Positions 39,161 to 48,393 of a DNA stretch of 64,000 nt are shown one piece after another. Origin of the DNA: Thermodesulfovibrio thiophilus DSM 17215 (lineage in GTDB: Bacteria > Nitrospirota > Thermodesulfovibrionia > Thermodesulfovibrionales > Thermodesulfovibrionaceae); assembly GCF_000423865.1 (NCBI RefSeq), contig NZ_AUIU01000013.1:62001-126000 (forward strand). Reading direction: 5' to 3'. How positions within the stretch are numbered: position 1 is the stretch's first letter; each line of letters starts with the position of its first letter. The notes below the pieces were generated by a model that was given only the letters and a program-made list of their open reading frames with translations, searched no databases and was not told where the DNA came from. The position numbers and the translations under genes are program-made.

Positions 39161-39755
39161 ATTCAGACTATCTTTTCCCGAGGATGAAAAACTGCACAAC
39201 TGGCTATCAATGCTTTTAAATTCTTATGCAATCATGGATGAAGGTGTAAAAACGGATATTGAGAACGTAGAAAAGTTAGGTAAAAAACTTGCCTGCAAAC
39301 GTGGTTGTAGCAGTTGCTGTTATACTCACAGAGATATACCTGTTTATCCAATTGAGATTGTCGGAATTTACTGGTATGTAATTGAAAAAGTTAAAGATCC
39401 TATGAGGTTAAAAATAAAACGATCACTTATATCCCATAAAAGGGGCGAAGGATGCCCGTTTCTGATTGATAGTGTATGTTCAATTTATCCTGTAAGACCC
39501 CTTGCATGCAGACAGTTTAATGTATTTGGTAAACCTTGTGCTGATGGAGAAGATCCTTACTATACAAGACCTGAGGATGTGTTAAAACCCCGTGAACACT
39601 ATCTGGGTCGTGCACTTTATGAAACCACTCCTTTTTATGATGTTTATAATAAAGATGAAAGAGTTGAGTTTCTAAACTCCGGTAAGCTGAATTCACTAGT
39701 AAAGATTCTTCAGAACTATCCTTGGATTGAGCTTACAAGAAGAATGGATAGTTAA
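39147..39755 (+). CDS. YkgJ-type cysteine-cluster (putative Fe-S/zinc) protein
   Basis: A 202-residue cytosolic protein of the YkgJ/CxxCxxCC family, thought to bind a metal or iron-sulfur cluster. The cysteine motif is CKRGCSSCCYTH, with further cysteines in GCPFLIDSVCSIYPVRPLACRQFN. The role is unknown. It starts at TTG 39147 within the end of the previous gene. Confidence 0.78.
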   Translation: MKKNKFRLSFPEDEKLHNWLSMLLNSYAIMDEGVKTDIENVEKLGKKLACKRGCSSCCYTHRDIPVYPIEIVGIYWYVIEKVKDPMRLKIKRSLISHKRGEGCPFLIDSVCSIYPVRPLACRQFNVFGKPCADGEDPYYTRPEDVLKPREHYLGRALYETTPFYDVYNKDERVEFLNSGKLNSLVKILQNYPWIELTRRMDS

Positions 39756-39809
39756 AGATAAGTTAACAAATATCTTGTATTGGTCATTGAACAGAAACCT
39801 CCAATTTTT

Positions 39810-39837
39810 TTGACTTACAAATGCTATTTGGTATAAA
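39810..39837 (+). promoter_or_regulatory. Promoter giving a probably leaderless transcript
   Basis: TTGACT (39810-39815), a 16-bp spacer and TATAAA (39832-39837). The expected start, seven to eight bases beyond the -10, falls on the A of the ATG at 39845. An upstream in-frame ATG at 39821 lies between the two promoter boxes and so would not be transcribed. Confidence 0.55.
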
Positions 39838-39844
39838 CTTTAAA

Positions 39845-41512
39845 ATGTACTCTATAAAAAAGTGGCTTCCTTTTTTATTTTTTATTTCATTTTTATTGCT
39901 TACTCCAAAAACTTATGCTGAGTCTGACTATTTTTTTAAGTTTAAAGAAACTCTTTTATCATACTTTCCGATCATTGAGGGTAAAGTTATCAAATTAGAA
40001 AATAATGAAGTAATACTTGATAGAGGTTCTAAAGATGGTATAAAACATGGGCAGAGAGTAATTATTTTTGAAGAAACCGCACCTTTAATTCATCCTGTTA
40101 CAAGACAGGTTATAGGCAAGTCTGAGAAAATAGTTGGGTCTGCAGAAATTATAAGTGTTGATGAAAAATCTTCAAGAGCCATAATTTTAGAAGGAAGTAA
40201 CAACTTACCAAAGGACACTACTCTTTTGTTTAAAATTCCAAAGTCAAAAATTAAAATTCTCTTTGCTCAGGGTAATGTTGAATGGGCAGTTGGAGAGGCT
40301 TATTACAGAGAGTTAAAAAATACAGACAGATTTGAGCTCCTTGACGCTCCTGTTAATACATCTGATTTAGAAAGCCTTTTTAAGGAGCAGAAAAATGCTG
40401 ATATTTTATTGTTGCTGAAATCTTCAAAACAAAATGGCAGTTTAAAGCTTACACAGGAGATTTACTGGGTTAAAGATAAAAAGTTTCTATTAAATTCTGA
40501 AATAGAGTTAAATCAGACAGCAATAGGAGAACTCAGGAAAAAATATGCTTCATTAATTGTGCCAGAAGGTCATACCCTGCTTTCTTTTAGATTAGCAAGA
40601 AGTGTAAACAGGGTGGCAACAGGTAATTTTGATGGTAAAAGCCAGAATCAAATTTTAGTTGCTTCAAATAGTGAAATAAGTCTTTATACACTTGATGTTG
40701 ACCTTAAACTTAAAAGTAACTATGAGATTCCTGTTGGAGGAGATATTCTCTGGTTTGATACAGGTGATATTGATAAAGATGGTAAAGATGAAATAGTGAT
40801 AACAGTTAAAAACAATGATAGAGTTCTTTCATCAATAATTAAATGGTCTGAAGGTGCATTTAAAGAAATTTCAAGATTGAACGATGTTTTTTTGAGAATA
40901 CTTGATGGTAATCTAATTGCTCAAGCATACTCTTCTTCCTATGGATTTGATGGAGATATTTTTTACATTTTGCCTAAAAAAACAGGATATCAAAAGTTAC
41001 ACACCTTTAAGCTTCCTGTAAAAGCAAACATATATGATTTCTATGTATTTGATAATGCCGTATTTAAATGGGAAGATAATGGATCCCTTGCAGTATATAA
41101 TAATCAAGGGATACCAGTCTGGAGATCTCGAGAAACATTTGGTATAGGACAGCAGTATGAAAAAAAGACAGGAATTGCTACATTGACTCTTGGTAAATGG
41201 AAAATTCAAAGTAGAATAAAACCATTGAGTAATGGAGTAGTGGTGATAGAGAAAAAACCTCTTTTAGGATTTGTAAATGCTTCGGTATTGGGATATAGAA
41301 GTTCAAAATTACAACTACTTCAATGGACAGGAATCGGAGTTGAGCAGAATGACATTACAGAGGAAATGGCAGGAGAAATTCTTGATTATGCTATTGCGGT
41401 AGATAAACTTTATGTTCTGGTTCAGTCACCATTTGGATTTAATCCCAAGAGACTTCTTCAGGGTGAAAGTCCATTCGAAACAATGTTACATATTCTGTCT
41501 TTTAAATATTAA
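39845..41512 (+). CDS. Secreted protein with FlgT-like N-terminal region and FG-GAP-like repeats
   Basis: A 555-residue exported protein. A signal peptide (KKWLPFLFFISFLLL, then a likely cleavage after TYA) opens it. Residues about 35-110 (IEGKVIKLENNEVILDRGSK, GQRVIIFEE, KIVGSAEIISVDEKSSRAII) resemble the C-terminal beta-domain of FlgT-like proteins. The central and C-terminal parts carry FG-GAP/VCBS-like units such as VATGNFDGKSQNQILVAS and DTGDIDKDGKDEIVITV, suggesting a beta-propeller. ATG 39845 is chosen from the promoter position and because the signal peptide starts there. The function is not known. Confidence 0.7.
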   Translation: MYSIKKWLPFLFFISFLLLTPKTYAESDYFFKFKETLLSYFPIIEGKVIKLENNEVILDRGSKDGIKHGQRVIIFEETAPLIHPVTRQVIGKSEKIVGSAEIISVDEKSSRAIILEGSNNLPKDTTLLFKIPKSKIKILFAQGNVEWAVGEAYYRELKNTDRFELLDAPVNTSDLESLFKEQKNADILLLLKSSKQNGSLKLTQEIYWVKDKKFLLNSEIELNQTAIGELRKKYASLIVPEGHTLLSFRLARSVNRVATGNFDGKSQNQILVASNSEISLYTLDVDLKLKSNYEIPVGGDILWFDTGDIDKDGKDEIVITVKNNDRVLSSIIKWSEGAFKEISRLNDVFLRILDGNLIAQAYSSSYGFDGDIFYILPKKTGYQKLHTFKLPVKANIYDFYVFDNAVFKWEDNGSLAVYNNQGIPVWRSRETFGIGQQYEKKTGIATLTLGKWKIQSRIKPLSNGVVVIEKKPLLGFVNASVLGYRSSKLQLLQWTGIGVEQNDITEEMAGEILDYAIAVDKLYVLVQSPFGFNPKRLLQGESPFETMLHILSFKY

Positions 41513-41515
41513 AAA

Positions 41516-42223
41516 ATGGGAAGATTTTTAAGGCATGTTGCAATAATAATGGATGGTAATGGAAGATGGGCACAGATGCGAGGATTACCACGCTGGGAAG
41601 GACATAAAAGAGGAGTTGAGAAAGTAAAAGAAATTATCCGTACTGCACAAAAATTAAATGTTGAAGTTCTGACATTTTATGCTTTTTCAATAGAAAACTG
41701 GCAGAGACCAAAACAAGAAGTTGATATAATCATGGCATTACTAAAGAACCATCTTAAAAAGGAAATTCAGAATTTCATCTTCCAGGGAGTTCGATTCAAA
41801 ATGATAGGAAATCGTGAGATGGTTCCTTCAGATATTTTAGAAGTAATTGAAGAGACTGAATCAGCCACTACTTATTGTAAAAGTCTGATTACACAGTTTG
41901 CAATAAGTTATAGTGGACGAGATGAAATAATCAGAGCTGTGAAAAAAGCCATGAAACAAAATATCAAAGCTGAACAGCTTGATGAAAAATTATTTAACTC
42001 GCTTCTTGATACTGCGGATATTCCAGACCCTGATCTCATAATAAGGACATCTGGAGAGCAAAGACTCAGTAACTTTCTGATATGGCAGTCTGCCTATTCG
42101 GAGTTTTATTTTACTCAAACTCTCTGGCCTGACTTTACAGATGAAGAATTTACAGAAGCAATTCTTGATTTTCAAAAAAGACAGAGGAGATTTGGAAAAG
42201 TAAATGAGTTTACAAGGACATAA
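41516..42223 (+). CDS. uppS: Undecaprenyl diphosphate synthase
   Basis: A 235-residue cis-prenyltransferase making the C55 lipid carrier for cell wall and LPS. The catalytic Asp13 lies in HVAIIMDGNGRWAQ; GHKRGVEKVKEII, YAFSIENWQRP and DLIIRTSGEQRLSNFLIWQ complete the family pattern. It overlaps cdsA by 20 bases. The cluster uppS-cdsA-dxr-rseP is standard. Confidence 0.96.
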   Translation: MGRFLRHVAIIMDGNGRWAQMRGLPRWEGHKRGVEKVKEIIRTAQKLNVEVLTFYAFSIENWQRPKQEVDIIMALLKNHLKKEIQNFIFQGVRFKMIGNREMVPSDILEVIEETESATTYCKSLITQFAISYSGRDEIIRAVKKAMKQNIKAEQLDEKLFNSLLDTADIPDPDLIIRTSGEQRLSNFLIWQSAYSEFYFTQTLWPDFTDEEFTEAILDFQKRQRRFGKVNEFTRT

Positions 42224-42992
42224 AAAAAGAGTTCTCGTTGCTGTAATTGCTTTGCCTATTCTGTTGATTGTTATTATTAAACTTCCTCCATATTTCTTTT
42301 TTGGACTTTTATGTATTGTATCTGTAATGGCAATGCTGGAGTTTTTAAATATGTATAATGTTTCTAGATTCTGGAGCCTCACTGGAGCATTTTTGTCGGT
42401 GATTCTTTTCGCTCTTAATTGTTTCTATTCTCATAATACACTATATTATTATGCGATTTTGTTCTGTACTATCACTATTATACGGTTATTTCTTAAAAAA
42501 GAACCTCATTCCGCTCTGCGGGATATAGCTCCTGTTATAATAGGTTTGCTATATATACCAACTCTTCTTTGTTTTCAATGGTTTTTAATGGAAAATGGCT
42601 GGCAGTGGGTCATATATCTTTGTGGTTGTGTGTGGGCATCTGATAGTCTGGCTTTCTATATTGGTAAAGGATTTGGGAAGCGTAAGCTTTATCCTGAGGT
42701 AAGTCCCAAAAAAACATGGGCTGGGGCATATGGTTCAATAGCTGGAGGGACTATCGCGTCTTTAATTCTTGGAAGTTTTCTACTGTCCAAATCTTTTATC
42801 AGCCTTCTTATAGTAGGATTTTTAATTGGTTTTGTTTCTATATTTGGTGATCTTGTTGAGTCGATGTTTAAAAGGGATGCTGGGGTTAAAGATTCGGGTT
42901 TCCTCTTTCCTGAACATGGAGGTATTCTTGATAAAGCAGATGCTATGCTGTTTGCAGGAGTATTACTTTATTTTGGAATGAAGTTTATGTAG
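42204..42992 (+). CDS. cdsA: Phosphatidate cytidylyltransferase
   Basis: A 262-residue polytopic membrane enzyme producing CDP-diacylglycerol. The family signature is present near the C-terminus as SMFKRDAGVKDSGFLFPEHG followed by GILDKADAML; canonical sequences have PGHGG where this has PEHGG. SPKKTWAGAYGS is the other conserved stretch. It supplies PgsA, encoded 4 kb downstream in the same run. Confidence 0.94.
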   Translation: MSLQGHKKRVLVAVIALPILLIVIIKLPPYFFFGLLCIVSVMAMLEFLNMYNVSRFWSLTGAFLSVILFALNCFYSHNTLYYYAILFCTITIIRLFLKKEPHSALRDIAPVIIGLLYIPTLLCFQWFLMENGWQWVIYLCGCVWASDSLAFYIGKGFGKRKLYPEVSPKKTWAGAYGSIAGGTIASLILGSFLLSKSFISLLIVGFLIGFVSIFGDLVESMFKRDAGVKDSGFLFPEHGGILDKADAMLFAGVLLYFGMKFM

Positions 42993-43001
42993 GAGGTTTC
43001 A

Positions 43002-44147
43002 TTGAAAAAGGTTGTCATTCTTGGTAGCACTGGTTCTATAGGTAAAAATGCACTTGATGTTATAAAACAGTTTCCTGATAAGTTTAAAATTCTTGGACTT
43101 GCTGTTAAAGGTAGAATTAATCTTCTTAAAGAGCAGATTGAAGAATTTAAACCAGAATATGTTGCAGTTTATGATGAAAAGGCTTATAGACAGCTAAGTA
43201 AAGAAATGACATCTGTAAAGATAGTATGCGGTGAAGAAGGAGTTTGCGAAATTGCAAGGCTTGGCGATGCTGATATCATACTTTCAGCTATTGTAGGTGC
43301 TGCAGGGCTTCTTCCAACATTCGAAGCAATTAAGGCAGGAAAAACTGTTGCACTTGCCAATAAAGAAAGTCTTGTTATGGCTGGAGAACTGATAAAACAA
43401 AAAGCTAAAGATGTTGGAGTAAAAATTATTCCGGTTGATAGTGAACACAGTGCAGTTTTTCAATGCATAAATAGTTTTAACAAATCTTATATAAAAAAAA
43501 TATGGCTTACAGCTTCTGGAGGTCCATTTAGAGGGAAAAAGAGTCATGAAATAGAAAATGTTACTCCTCAGGAAGCGCTGAATCATCCGAAATGGAAGAT
43601 GGGGAAGAGAATTACTATAGATTCAGCAACACTGATGAATAAAGGATTTGAAGTAATTGAAGCTCATTATCTTTTTGATATTCCTGTTGAGAATATTGGC
43701 GTATTGATTCATCCTCAGAGTATAGTACACTGCCTTGTGGAATTTATTGATAGCACGTATCTTACTCATATGAGTGTTCCTGATATGAAGGCACCTATCG
43801 CTCTTGCATTATCCATTCCTGAAAGACTTCCAGATATAGTTAAACCAATAAACTGGAGTATTACCAGAGAGTTGAATTTTGAACTTCCAGATACAGAAGT
43901 CTTCCCATGTCTTAAGCTTGCCTATGAAGCAGTCAAAGTAGGAGGGACTATGCCAGTAGTTTTAAATGCAGCTGATGAGATTGCTGTTGAAGGTTTTCTT
44001 TCGGGAAAGTTAAAATTTAAAGAGATATATAAAATAATTAAAAAAACTATGGATGCCCACCAGGTATTTATTCCGGACCGTATTGAAGAAATTCTGGAAG
44101 TTGATGGTTGGGCAAGGAAAAAGGCTATGGAGGAAATAAAAAAATGA
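43002..44147 (+). CDS. dxr: 1-deoxy-D-xylulose 5-phosphate reductoisomerase
   Basis: A 381-residue NADPH-dependent enzyme of the methylerythritol phosphate route to isoprenoids. The N-terminal VVILGSTGSIGKNALDVI binds NADPH; ALANKESLVMAGELI, the metal-binding PVDSEHSAVFQ and LTASGGPFRGK follow. It starts at TTG 43002 behind AGGAGG. It overlaps rseP by four bases (ATGA). Its product pathway feeds UppS. Confidence 0.96.
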   Translation: MKKVVILGSTGSIGKNALDVIKQFPDKFKILGLAVKGRINLLKEQIEEFKPEYVAVYDEKAYRQLSKEMTSVKIVCGEEGVCEIARLGDADIILSAIVGAAGLLPTFEAIKAGKTVALANKESLVMAGELIKQKAKDVGVKIIPVDSEHSAVFQCINSFNKSYIKKIWLTASGGPFRGKKSHEIENVTPQEALNHPKWKMGKRITIDSATLMNKGFEVIEAHYLFDIPVENIGVLIHPQSIVHCLVEFIDSTYLTHMSVPDMKAPIALALSIPERLPDIVKPINWSITRELNFELPDTEVFPCLKLAYEAVKVGGTMPVVLNAADEIAVEGFLSGKLKFKEIYKIIKKTMDAHQVFIPDRIEEILEVDGWARKKAMEEIKK

Positions 44148-45214
44148 CTTTTTTGTATGCTGTTTTACTTTTTGGATTTTTAATATTCATACATGAGCTT
44201 GGACACTTTCTTGCAGCAAAACTCAGCGGAGTAAAAGTGCTTAAATTCTCAATTGGATTTGGTCCTAAAATTATTGGCAAGCAAATAGGTGAAACAGAAT
44301 ATCTTTTAAGCGCTATCCCTTTAGGTGGATACGTAAAAATGTATGGCGAAGATGTTCAGGATGAGATAGTTGAACAGGCAAGGTCATTTAAGCATCAACC
44401 TGTCTATAAGAAAATTTTCATTGTATTTGCTGGTCCTCTTTTTAATATTCTTGGTGCTGTTTTGCTTTTCTGGATTATTTTTGTTGGCGGAATTCCCGTT
44501 CTTAAGCCAGTTATCGGAGATGTTTTACAAAATTCTCCCGCATACACTGCTGGTTTAAAAACAGGAGATAGAATTATAGAGATTGATGGCAAAAAAATCT
44601 CAACCTGGTTTGATATGGCACAGTTTATACAACAAAATCCAGGGAAAACACTTAATTTTAAAATTGAAAGGAATAATGAACTCCTGGAGCTTAACATTAT
44701 TGCTCAGACAAAAGAGGCAAAAAATCTATTTGGAGAGAGAGTTACTGTTGGACAGATTGGAATAAAGCCAGCTGAGGAGTTTTTTATCAAGAAAGAAGAT
44801 CCTTTAACTGCATTGAATAAATCAGTTGAGAAATGCTATGAAATAATTGAGCTTACCTATCTTACCATTGTTAAAATTTTTCAAAAAGTTGTTTCAACAG
44901 ATGTAATCGGAGGTCCGATTTTAATATTTCAGGTTGCTGAAAAAACAGCTCAGCAGGGATGGATAAGCTTTTTAAGCTTTGCAGCAATAATAAGTATCAA
45001 TCTTGGTGTGCTTAATCTTTTGCCAATTCCTGTGCTTGATGGTGGCCACATCTTATTTTTTCTGATTGAAGCGATAAGAAAAAAGCCACTAAGTGATAAA
45101 TTTATTGCAGTGTCTCAGAGAATCGGAATTGCTTTTTTATTTGCCTTGATGATACTTGCATTTTATAATGATATTTTGAGAATTCTAGATCCTTCAAAAA
45201 TGCCCAAACCATGA
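44144..45214 (+). CDS. rseP: Site-2 protease RseP (M50 family)
   Basis: A 356-residue membrane metalloprotease that cuts transmembrane substrates such as anti-sigma factors. The zinc motif HELGH is at residues 17-21 in the first membrane segment, and the third ligand motif LLPIPVLDGGHILF lies near the C-terminus. A single PDZ domain is visible (about 125-205), as in many non-proteobacterial members. ATG 44144, overlapping the dxr stop, is preferred to an ATG 36 bases upstream. No anti-sigma gene is nearby. Confidence 0.93.
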   Translation: MTFLYAVLLFGFLIFIHELGHFLAAKLSGVKVLKFSIGFGPKIIGKQIGETEYLLSAIPLGGYVKMYGEDVQDEIVEQARSFKHQPVYKKIFIVFAGPLFNILGAVLLFWIIFVGGIPVLKPVIGDVLQNSPAYTAGLKTGDRIIEIDGKKISTWFDMAQFIQQNPGKTLNFKIERNNELLELNIIAQTKEAKNLFGERVTVGQIGIKPAEEFFIKKEDPLTALNKSVEKCYEIIELTYLTIVKIFQKVVSTDVIGGPILIFQVAEKTAQQGWISFLSFAAIISINLGVLNLLPIPVLDGGHILFFLIEAIRKKPLSDKFIAVSQRIGIAFLFALMILAFYNDILRILDPSKMPKP

Positions 45215-45645
45215 AAAGAGTTTTTTCTGCCGGTGGAGTTGTCTATAAATTTAATAAAGGACAACTTAATATTCTATTAATTGCTACTCAGAAAGGGAAA
45301 ATATGGGCTTTGCCAAAGGGTATTGTAGAAAAGGGAGAAGATCCCAAAGACGCGGCATTAAGAGAGATCAAAGAAGAAACAGGAGTTTCCGGTAAAATCA
45401 TTGATGAGGTGGGAGAGACTTCATACTGGTTTTCAATTGAAGGTGAAAAATACTTTAAAACTGTAAAATATTTTCTTGTAGAATACATGAACGGCGAAAT
45501 AAATCCTGACTGGGAGGTTGATACAGCACAATGGTTTAGTCCTGAAGAGGCGATTAAAAAGCTGAGTTATAAAAGTGATAGAAAGATTTTAGAAAAGGCT
45601 CTGGAGAAAATTAATGGGAACATTACTCAGTCATTCAGATCTTAA
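45211..45645 (+). CDS. NUDIX hydrolase
   Basis: A 144-residue NUDIX protein. The box GIVEKGEDPKDAALREIKEETGV matches GX5EX7REUXEEXGU. The N-terminal VFSAGGVVYKF and the short size fit the Ap4A/MutT-like group, whose substrates are nucleoside diphosphate derivatives; the exact one cannot be read off. It overlaps rseP by four bases and the next gene by 32. Confidence 0.86.
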   Translation: MKRVFSAGGVVYKFNKGQLNILLIATQKGKIWALPKGIVEKGEDPKDAALREIKEETGVSGKIIDEVGETSYWFSIEGEKYFKTVKYFLVEYMNGEINPDWEVDTAQWFSPEEAIKKLSYKSDRKILEKALEKINGNITQSFRS

Positions 45646-46615
45646 AAACCAAATAGACAAACTGAAAAAAGAAGATAAAAAAATTGTATTCACAAATGGA
45701 TGTTTTGATATCCTTCATGTTGGGCATATAAGATATCTTAAAGAAGCTAGGAAACTGGGGGATGTTTTGATAGTTGCTGTAAACTCAGATAGCTCTGTCA
45801 GAAAAATTAAACCTTTAAGACCTATTAACTCCCAGAGTGAAAGAGCAGAAGTTTTAGCATCTCTTGAAATGGTTGATTTTGTGACATTTTTTGATGAAGA
45901 TACTCCATATAATTTGATTAAATATCTTGAACCAGATGTCCTGGTTAAAGGTGGAGATTGGAGTGTTCGGGAGATTGTGGGGGCAGAAATTGTAAGAGAA
46001 GTTTACAGTTTGCCTTACATTGAAGGGCTTTCAACGACATCCATAATAGAAAGAATTTTAGATAAATTCACGTCTCAAAAAGCCCTATCAAAGACTATTC
46101 TTGACAAGGCATCAAGGATAAAATGCCTTATTCTTGATGTTGATGGTGTTCTGACCTCTGGAGGTATAATACTTGATAATGAAAGTAACGAATTTAAAAT
46201 ATTCAATGTTAGAGATGGGCATGGAGTTGTGATGCTTCACAAATCTGGAATAAATATAGCAGTGATTACCGGAAGGCAGTCAAAAGCCCTTGACAGGAGG
46301 ATGAAAGAACTGGGTATTACTGAAGTTTATCAGGGAGTACAGGAAAAGCTTAAGATTTATCAGGATTTAATCGAAAAATACAGTTTAAGAAATGAAGAAA
46401 TTGCAGCTATGGGTGATGATATAGTCGATTTATCAATATTAAGCAGAGTTGGCTTTTCAGTGGCCCCTAATGATGCTCATGAAGAAGTCATAAAGAGAGT
46501 TGACTATGTAACTACAAACAAAGCTGGAAATGGAGCTGTACGAGAACTCTGTGATATCATTCTCAAAGCAAAGGGACTCTGGAACAAATTCACAGATGAA
46601 TACGAAAACGCTTAA
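45614..46615 (+). CDS. RfaE2 heptose-1-phosphate adenylyltransferase fused to KdsC-like HAD phosphatase
   Basis: A 333-residue fusion. Residues 1-155 are the HldE/RfaE domain II nucleotidyltransferase (IVFTNGCFDILHVGHIRYL, LVKGGDW), which adenylylates heptose 1-phosphate for ADP-heptose. Residues about 165-330 are a KdsC-type HAD phosphatase with Asp175 and Asp177 in LILDVDGVLTSGG, then FNVRDGHGVVML, AVITGRQS and AAMGDDIVDL; KdsC dephosphorylates KDO-8-phosphate. The frame is continuous. The two reactions belong to different branches of LPS core synthesis, or the HAD domain may serve the heptose branch in place of GmhB. Confidence 0.88.
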   Translation: MGTLLSHSDLKNQIDKLKKEDKKIVFTNGCFDILHVGHIRYLKEARKLGDVLIVAVNSDSSVRKIKPLRPINSQSERAEVLASLEMVDFVTFFDEDTPYNLIKYLEPDVLVKGGDWSVREIVGAEIVREVYSLPYIEGLSTTSIIERILDKFTSQKALSKTILDKASRIKCLILDVDGVLTSGGIILDNESNEFKIFNVRDGHGVVMLHKSGINIAVITGRQSKALDRRMKELGITEVYQGVQEKLKIYQDLIEKYSLRNEEIAAMGDDIVDLSILSRVGFSVAPNDAHEEVIKRVDYVTTNKAGNGAVRELCDIILKAKGLWNKFTDEYENA

Positions 46616-47132
46616 TCTTCCTACCTCGTTAACAATTCTGAGAATAATAATTATTCCAGTTTTCATAATGGAAGCTCCCACAAATCCTCAATTCGGTGCA
46701 TTTTTGTTTTTTATTGCCTCTGTAACTGATTTTCTTGACGGATATCTTGCAAGAAAATTTAAACAGATTACAAACCTGGGTATTATATTAGACCCAATTG
46801 CAGATAAACTTCTAGTAATTTCTGCCTTAATAATTCTTGTGGATATAGCAAGGGTACCTGCATGGATTGCTATTGTAATAATTTTAAGAGAGTTTATTAT
46901 TACAGTACTGCGTTTTTATGCCCTTTCAAGGGGGGTTGTAATTCCTGCTGAAAAAGCTGGAAAAGCAAAGACAGTTTTGCAGATGATATCAATTCTGCTG
47001 TTACTTATAGCAGAAGAAATTTATGGAGTTGACCTCTATGATGTTGGAGTTGTGCTTATATATATTGCCACTTTTATATCTGTAACATCTGGTATTCAAT
47101 ATATTGTCCATTTTTGGAGACACATAAAATGA
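46596..47132 (+). CDS. pgsA: CDP-diacylglycerol--glycerol-3-phosphate 3-phosphatidyltransferase
   Basis: A 178-residue membrane enzyme that commits CDP-diacylglycerol to phosphatidylglycerol. The CDP-alcohol phosphotransferase motif is complete: DFLDGYLARKFKQITNLG followed by IILDPIADK. ATG 46596 (NLPTSLTILRI follows) is preferred; the longer frame adds 22 unconserved residues. It overlaps the fusion gene by 20 bases and plsY by four. Confidence 0.93.
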   Translation: MNTKTLNLPTSLTILRIIIIPVFIMEAPTNPQFGAFLFFIASVTDFLDGYLARKFKQITNLGIILDPIADKLLVISALIILVDIARVPAWIAIVIILREFIITVLRFYALSRGVVIPAEKAGKAKTVLQMISILLLLIAEEIYGVDLYDVGVVLIYIATFISVTSGIQYIVHFWRHIK

Positions 47133-47716
47133 CGCTACTGCTTTGTGTATTTGCTTTTTTGTTTGGTTCTATTCCATGGGGATATCTTATAGGTAAGATG
47201 AAAGGAGTTGACCTTAAAACAAGAGGAAGTGGAAATATAGGTACCACAAATGTTATGAGGGTTATCGGTAAAAAAGAAGCTTTATATACGCTTTTACTTG
47301 ATATATCAAAGGGTTTTATCCCTGTGTTTATACTAAAATTGTTTCCTCAATATTCTAATAACTTTACTGTGCTTGGAATAGTAGGATTCCTTGCAATAGC
47401 AGGGCATTGTTTTACACCTTTTCTGAAATTCAAAGGTGGTAAAGGAGTTGCAACATCTTTAGGAGTGCTTTTAGCCTATGTGCCTTTAGCAGGACTGATT
47501 ACTATTGTTTTATGGATTTTAATAGTGAAAATAACTAAAATTTCTTCAGTTGGTGCTCTTATTTCCTTTGCCCTGGTTCCTTTAAATGTGTATTTTCTTG
47601 GTTATTCTCAGGAAATTTTAATTTTTACAGCTATGTTCACTATAATTATTTATTCAAGGCATATTTCAAATATAAAAAGATTGTTTAGTGGCACTGAACC
47701 ACGCATTGGGAAATAA
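47129..47716 (+). CDS. plsY: Acyl-phosphate glycerol-3-phosphate acyltransferase PlsY
   Basis: A 195-residue polytopic membrane enzyme acylating glycerol-3-phosphate from acyl-phosphate. Motifs: [20 protein letters not shown] and [38 protein letters not shown]. The start ATG 47129 overlaps the pgsA stop (ATGA). With PlsC-like and CdsA/PgsA it forms most of a phospholipid pathway. Confidence 0.95.
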   Translation: MTLLLCVFAFLFGSIPWGYLIGKMKGVDLKTRGSGNIGTTNVMRVIGKKEALYTLLLDISKGFIPVFILKLFPQYSNNFTVLGIVGFLAIAGHCFTPFLKFKGGKGVATSLGVLLAYVPLAGLITIVLWILIVKITKISSVGALISFALVPLNVYFLGYSQEILIFTAMFTIIIYSRHISNIKRLFSGTEPRIGK

Positions 47717-47718
47717 AA

Positions 47719-48393
47719 ATGAAAAAAGCGGTTGTTTTGCTTAGTGGAGGACTGGACTCATCGACAACACTTGCCATAGCAAAGTCAGGAGGATATGAAT
47801 GCTATGCTATATCTTTTGACTATTGCCAGAGACATAGGATAGAACTTGAATCTGCTAAAAAGGTTGCACAATATGTTGGCGTTAAAGAACATTTAATAGC
47901 ATCCTTTGATTTAAGAAAAATCGGAGGTTCAGCACTTACAACTTCTTGTGATATTCCAGATGGACAATATGACGGAATTCCAGTTACCTATGTTCCTGCA
48001 AGAAATACCATTTTTTTAAGCTTTGCACTGGCATGGGCAGAGGTTCTTGAAGTACCCAATATTTTTATTGGTGCTAATGTCATTGATTATTCAGGATACC
48101 CTGACTGTAGACCAGAGTATCTTAATGCTTTTGAAAACATGGCAAATCTTGCAACAAAAATAGCCGTTGAAGGGAAAATTAAATTTAAAATTTTAGCTCC
48201 TTTACTTTATATGACAAAGGCAGAGATTATCAAAAAAGGAGTTGATCTTGGTCTGGACTACTCACTTACATGGAGTTGTTATAACCCACAGGGCAGTCTT
48301 GAAAATCCGATTCCATGTTTTAAATGTTCGAGTTGTGTTTACAGATTAAAAGGATTTCAGGAAGCAGGGCTGACGGACCCATTAATTAAATGA
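47719..48393 (+). CDS. queC: 7-cyano-7-deazaguanine synthase
   Basis: A 224-residue PP-loop enzyme converting 7-carboxy-7-deazaguanine to preQ0 for queuosine. The ATP-binding loop is [17 protein letters not shown], and the zinc cysteines are in the C-terminal [21 protein letters not shown]. The usual Gly in PCGxC is Phe here. Other que genes are not in the window. It lies between lipid genes and overlaps the next start by four bases. Confidence 0.95.
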   Translation: MKKAVVLLSGGLDSSTTLAIAKSGGYECYAISFDYCQRHRIELESAKKVAQYVGVKEHLIASFDLRKIGGSALTTSCDIPDGQYDGIPVTYVPARNTIFLSFALAWAEVLEVPNIFIGANVIDYSGYPDCRPEYLNAFENMANLATKIAVEGKIKFKILAPLLYMTKAEIIKKGVDLGLDYSLTWSCYNPQGSLENPIPCFKCSSCVYRLKGFQEAGLTDPLIK

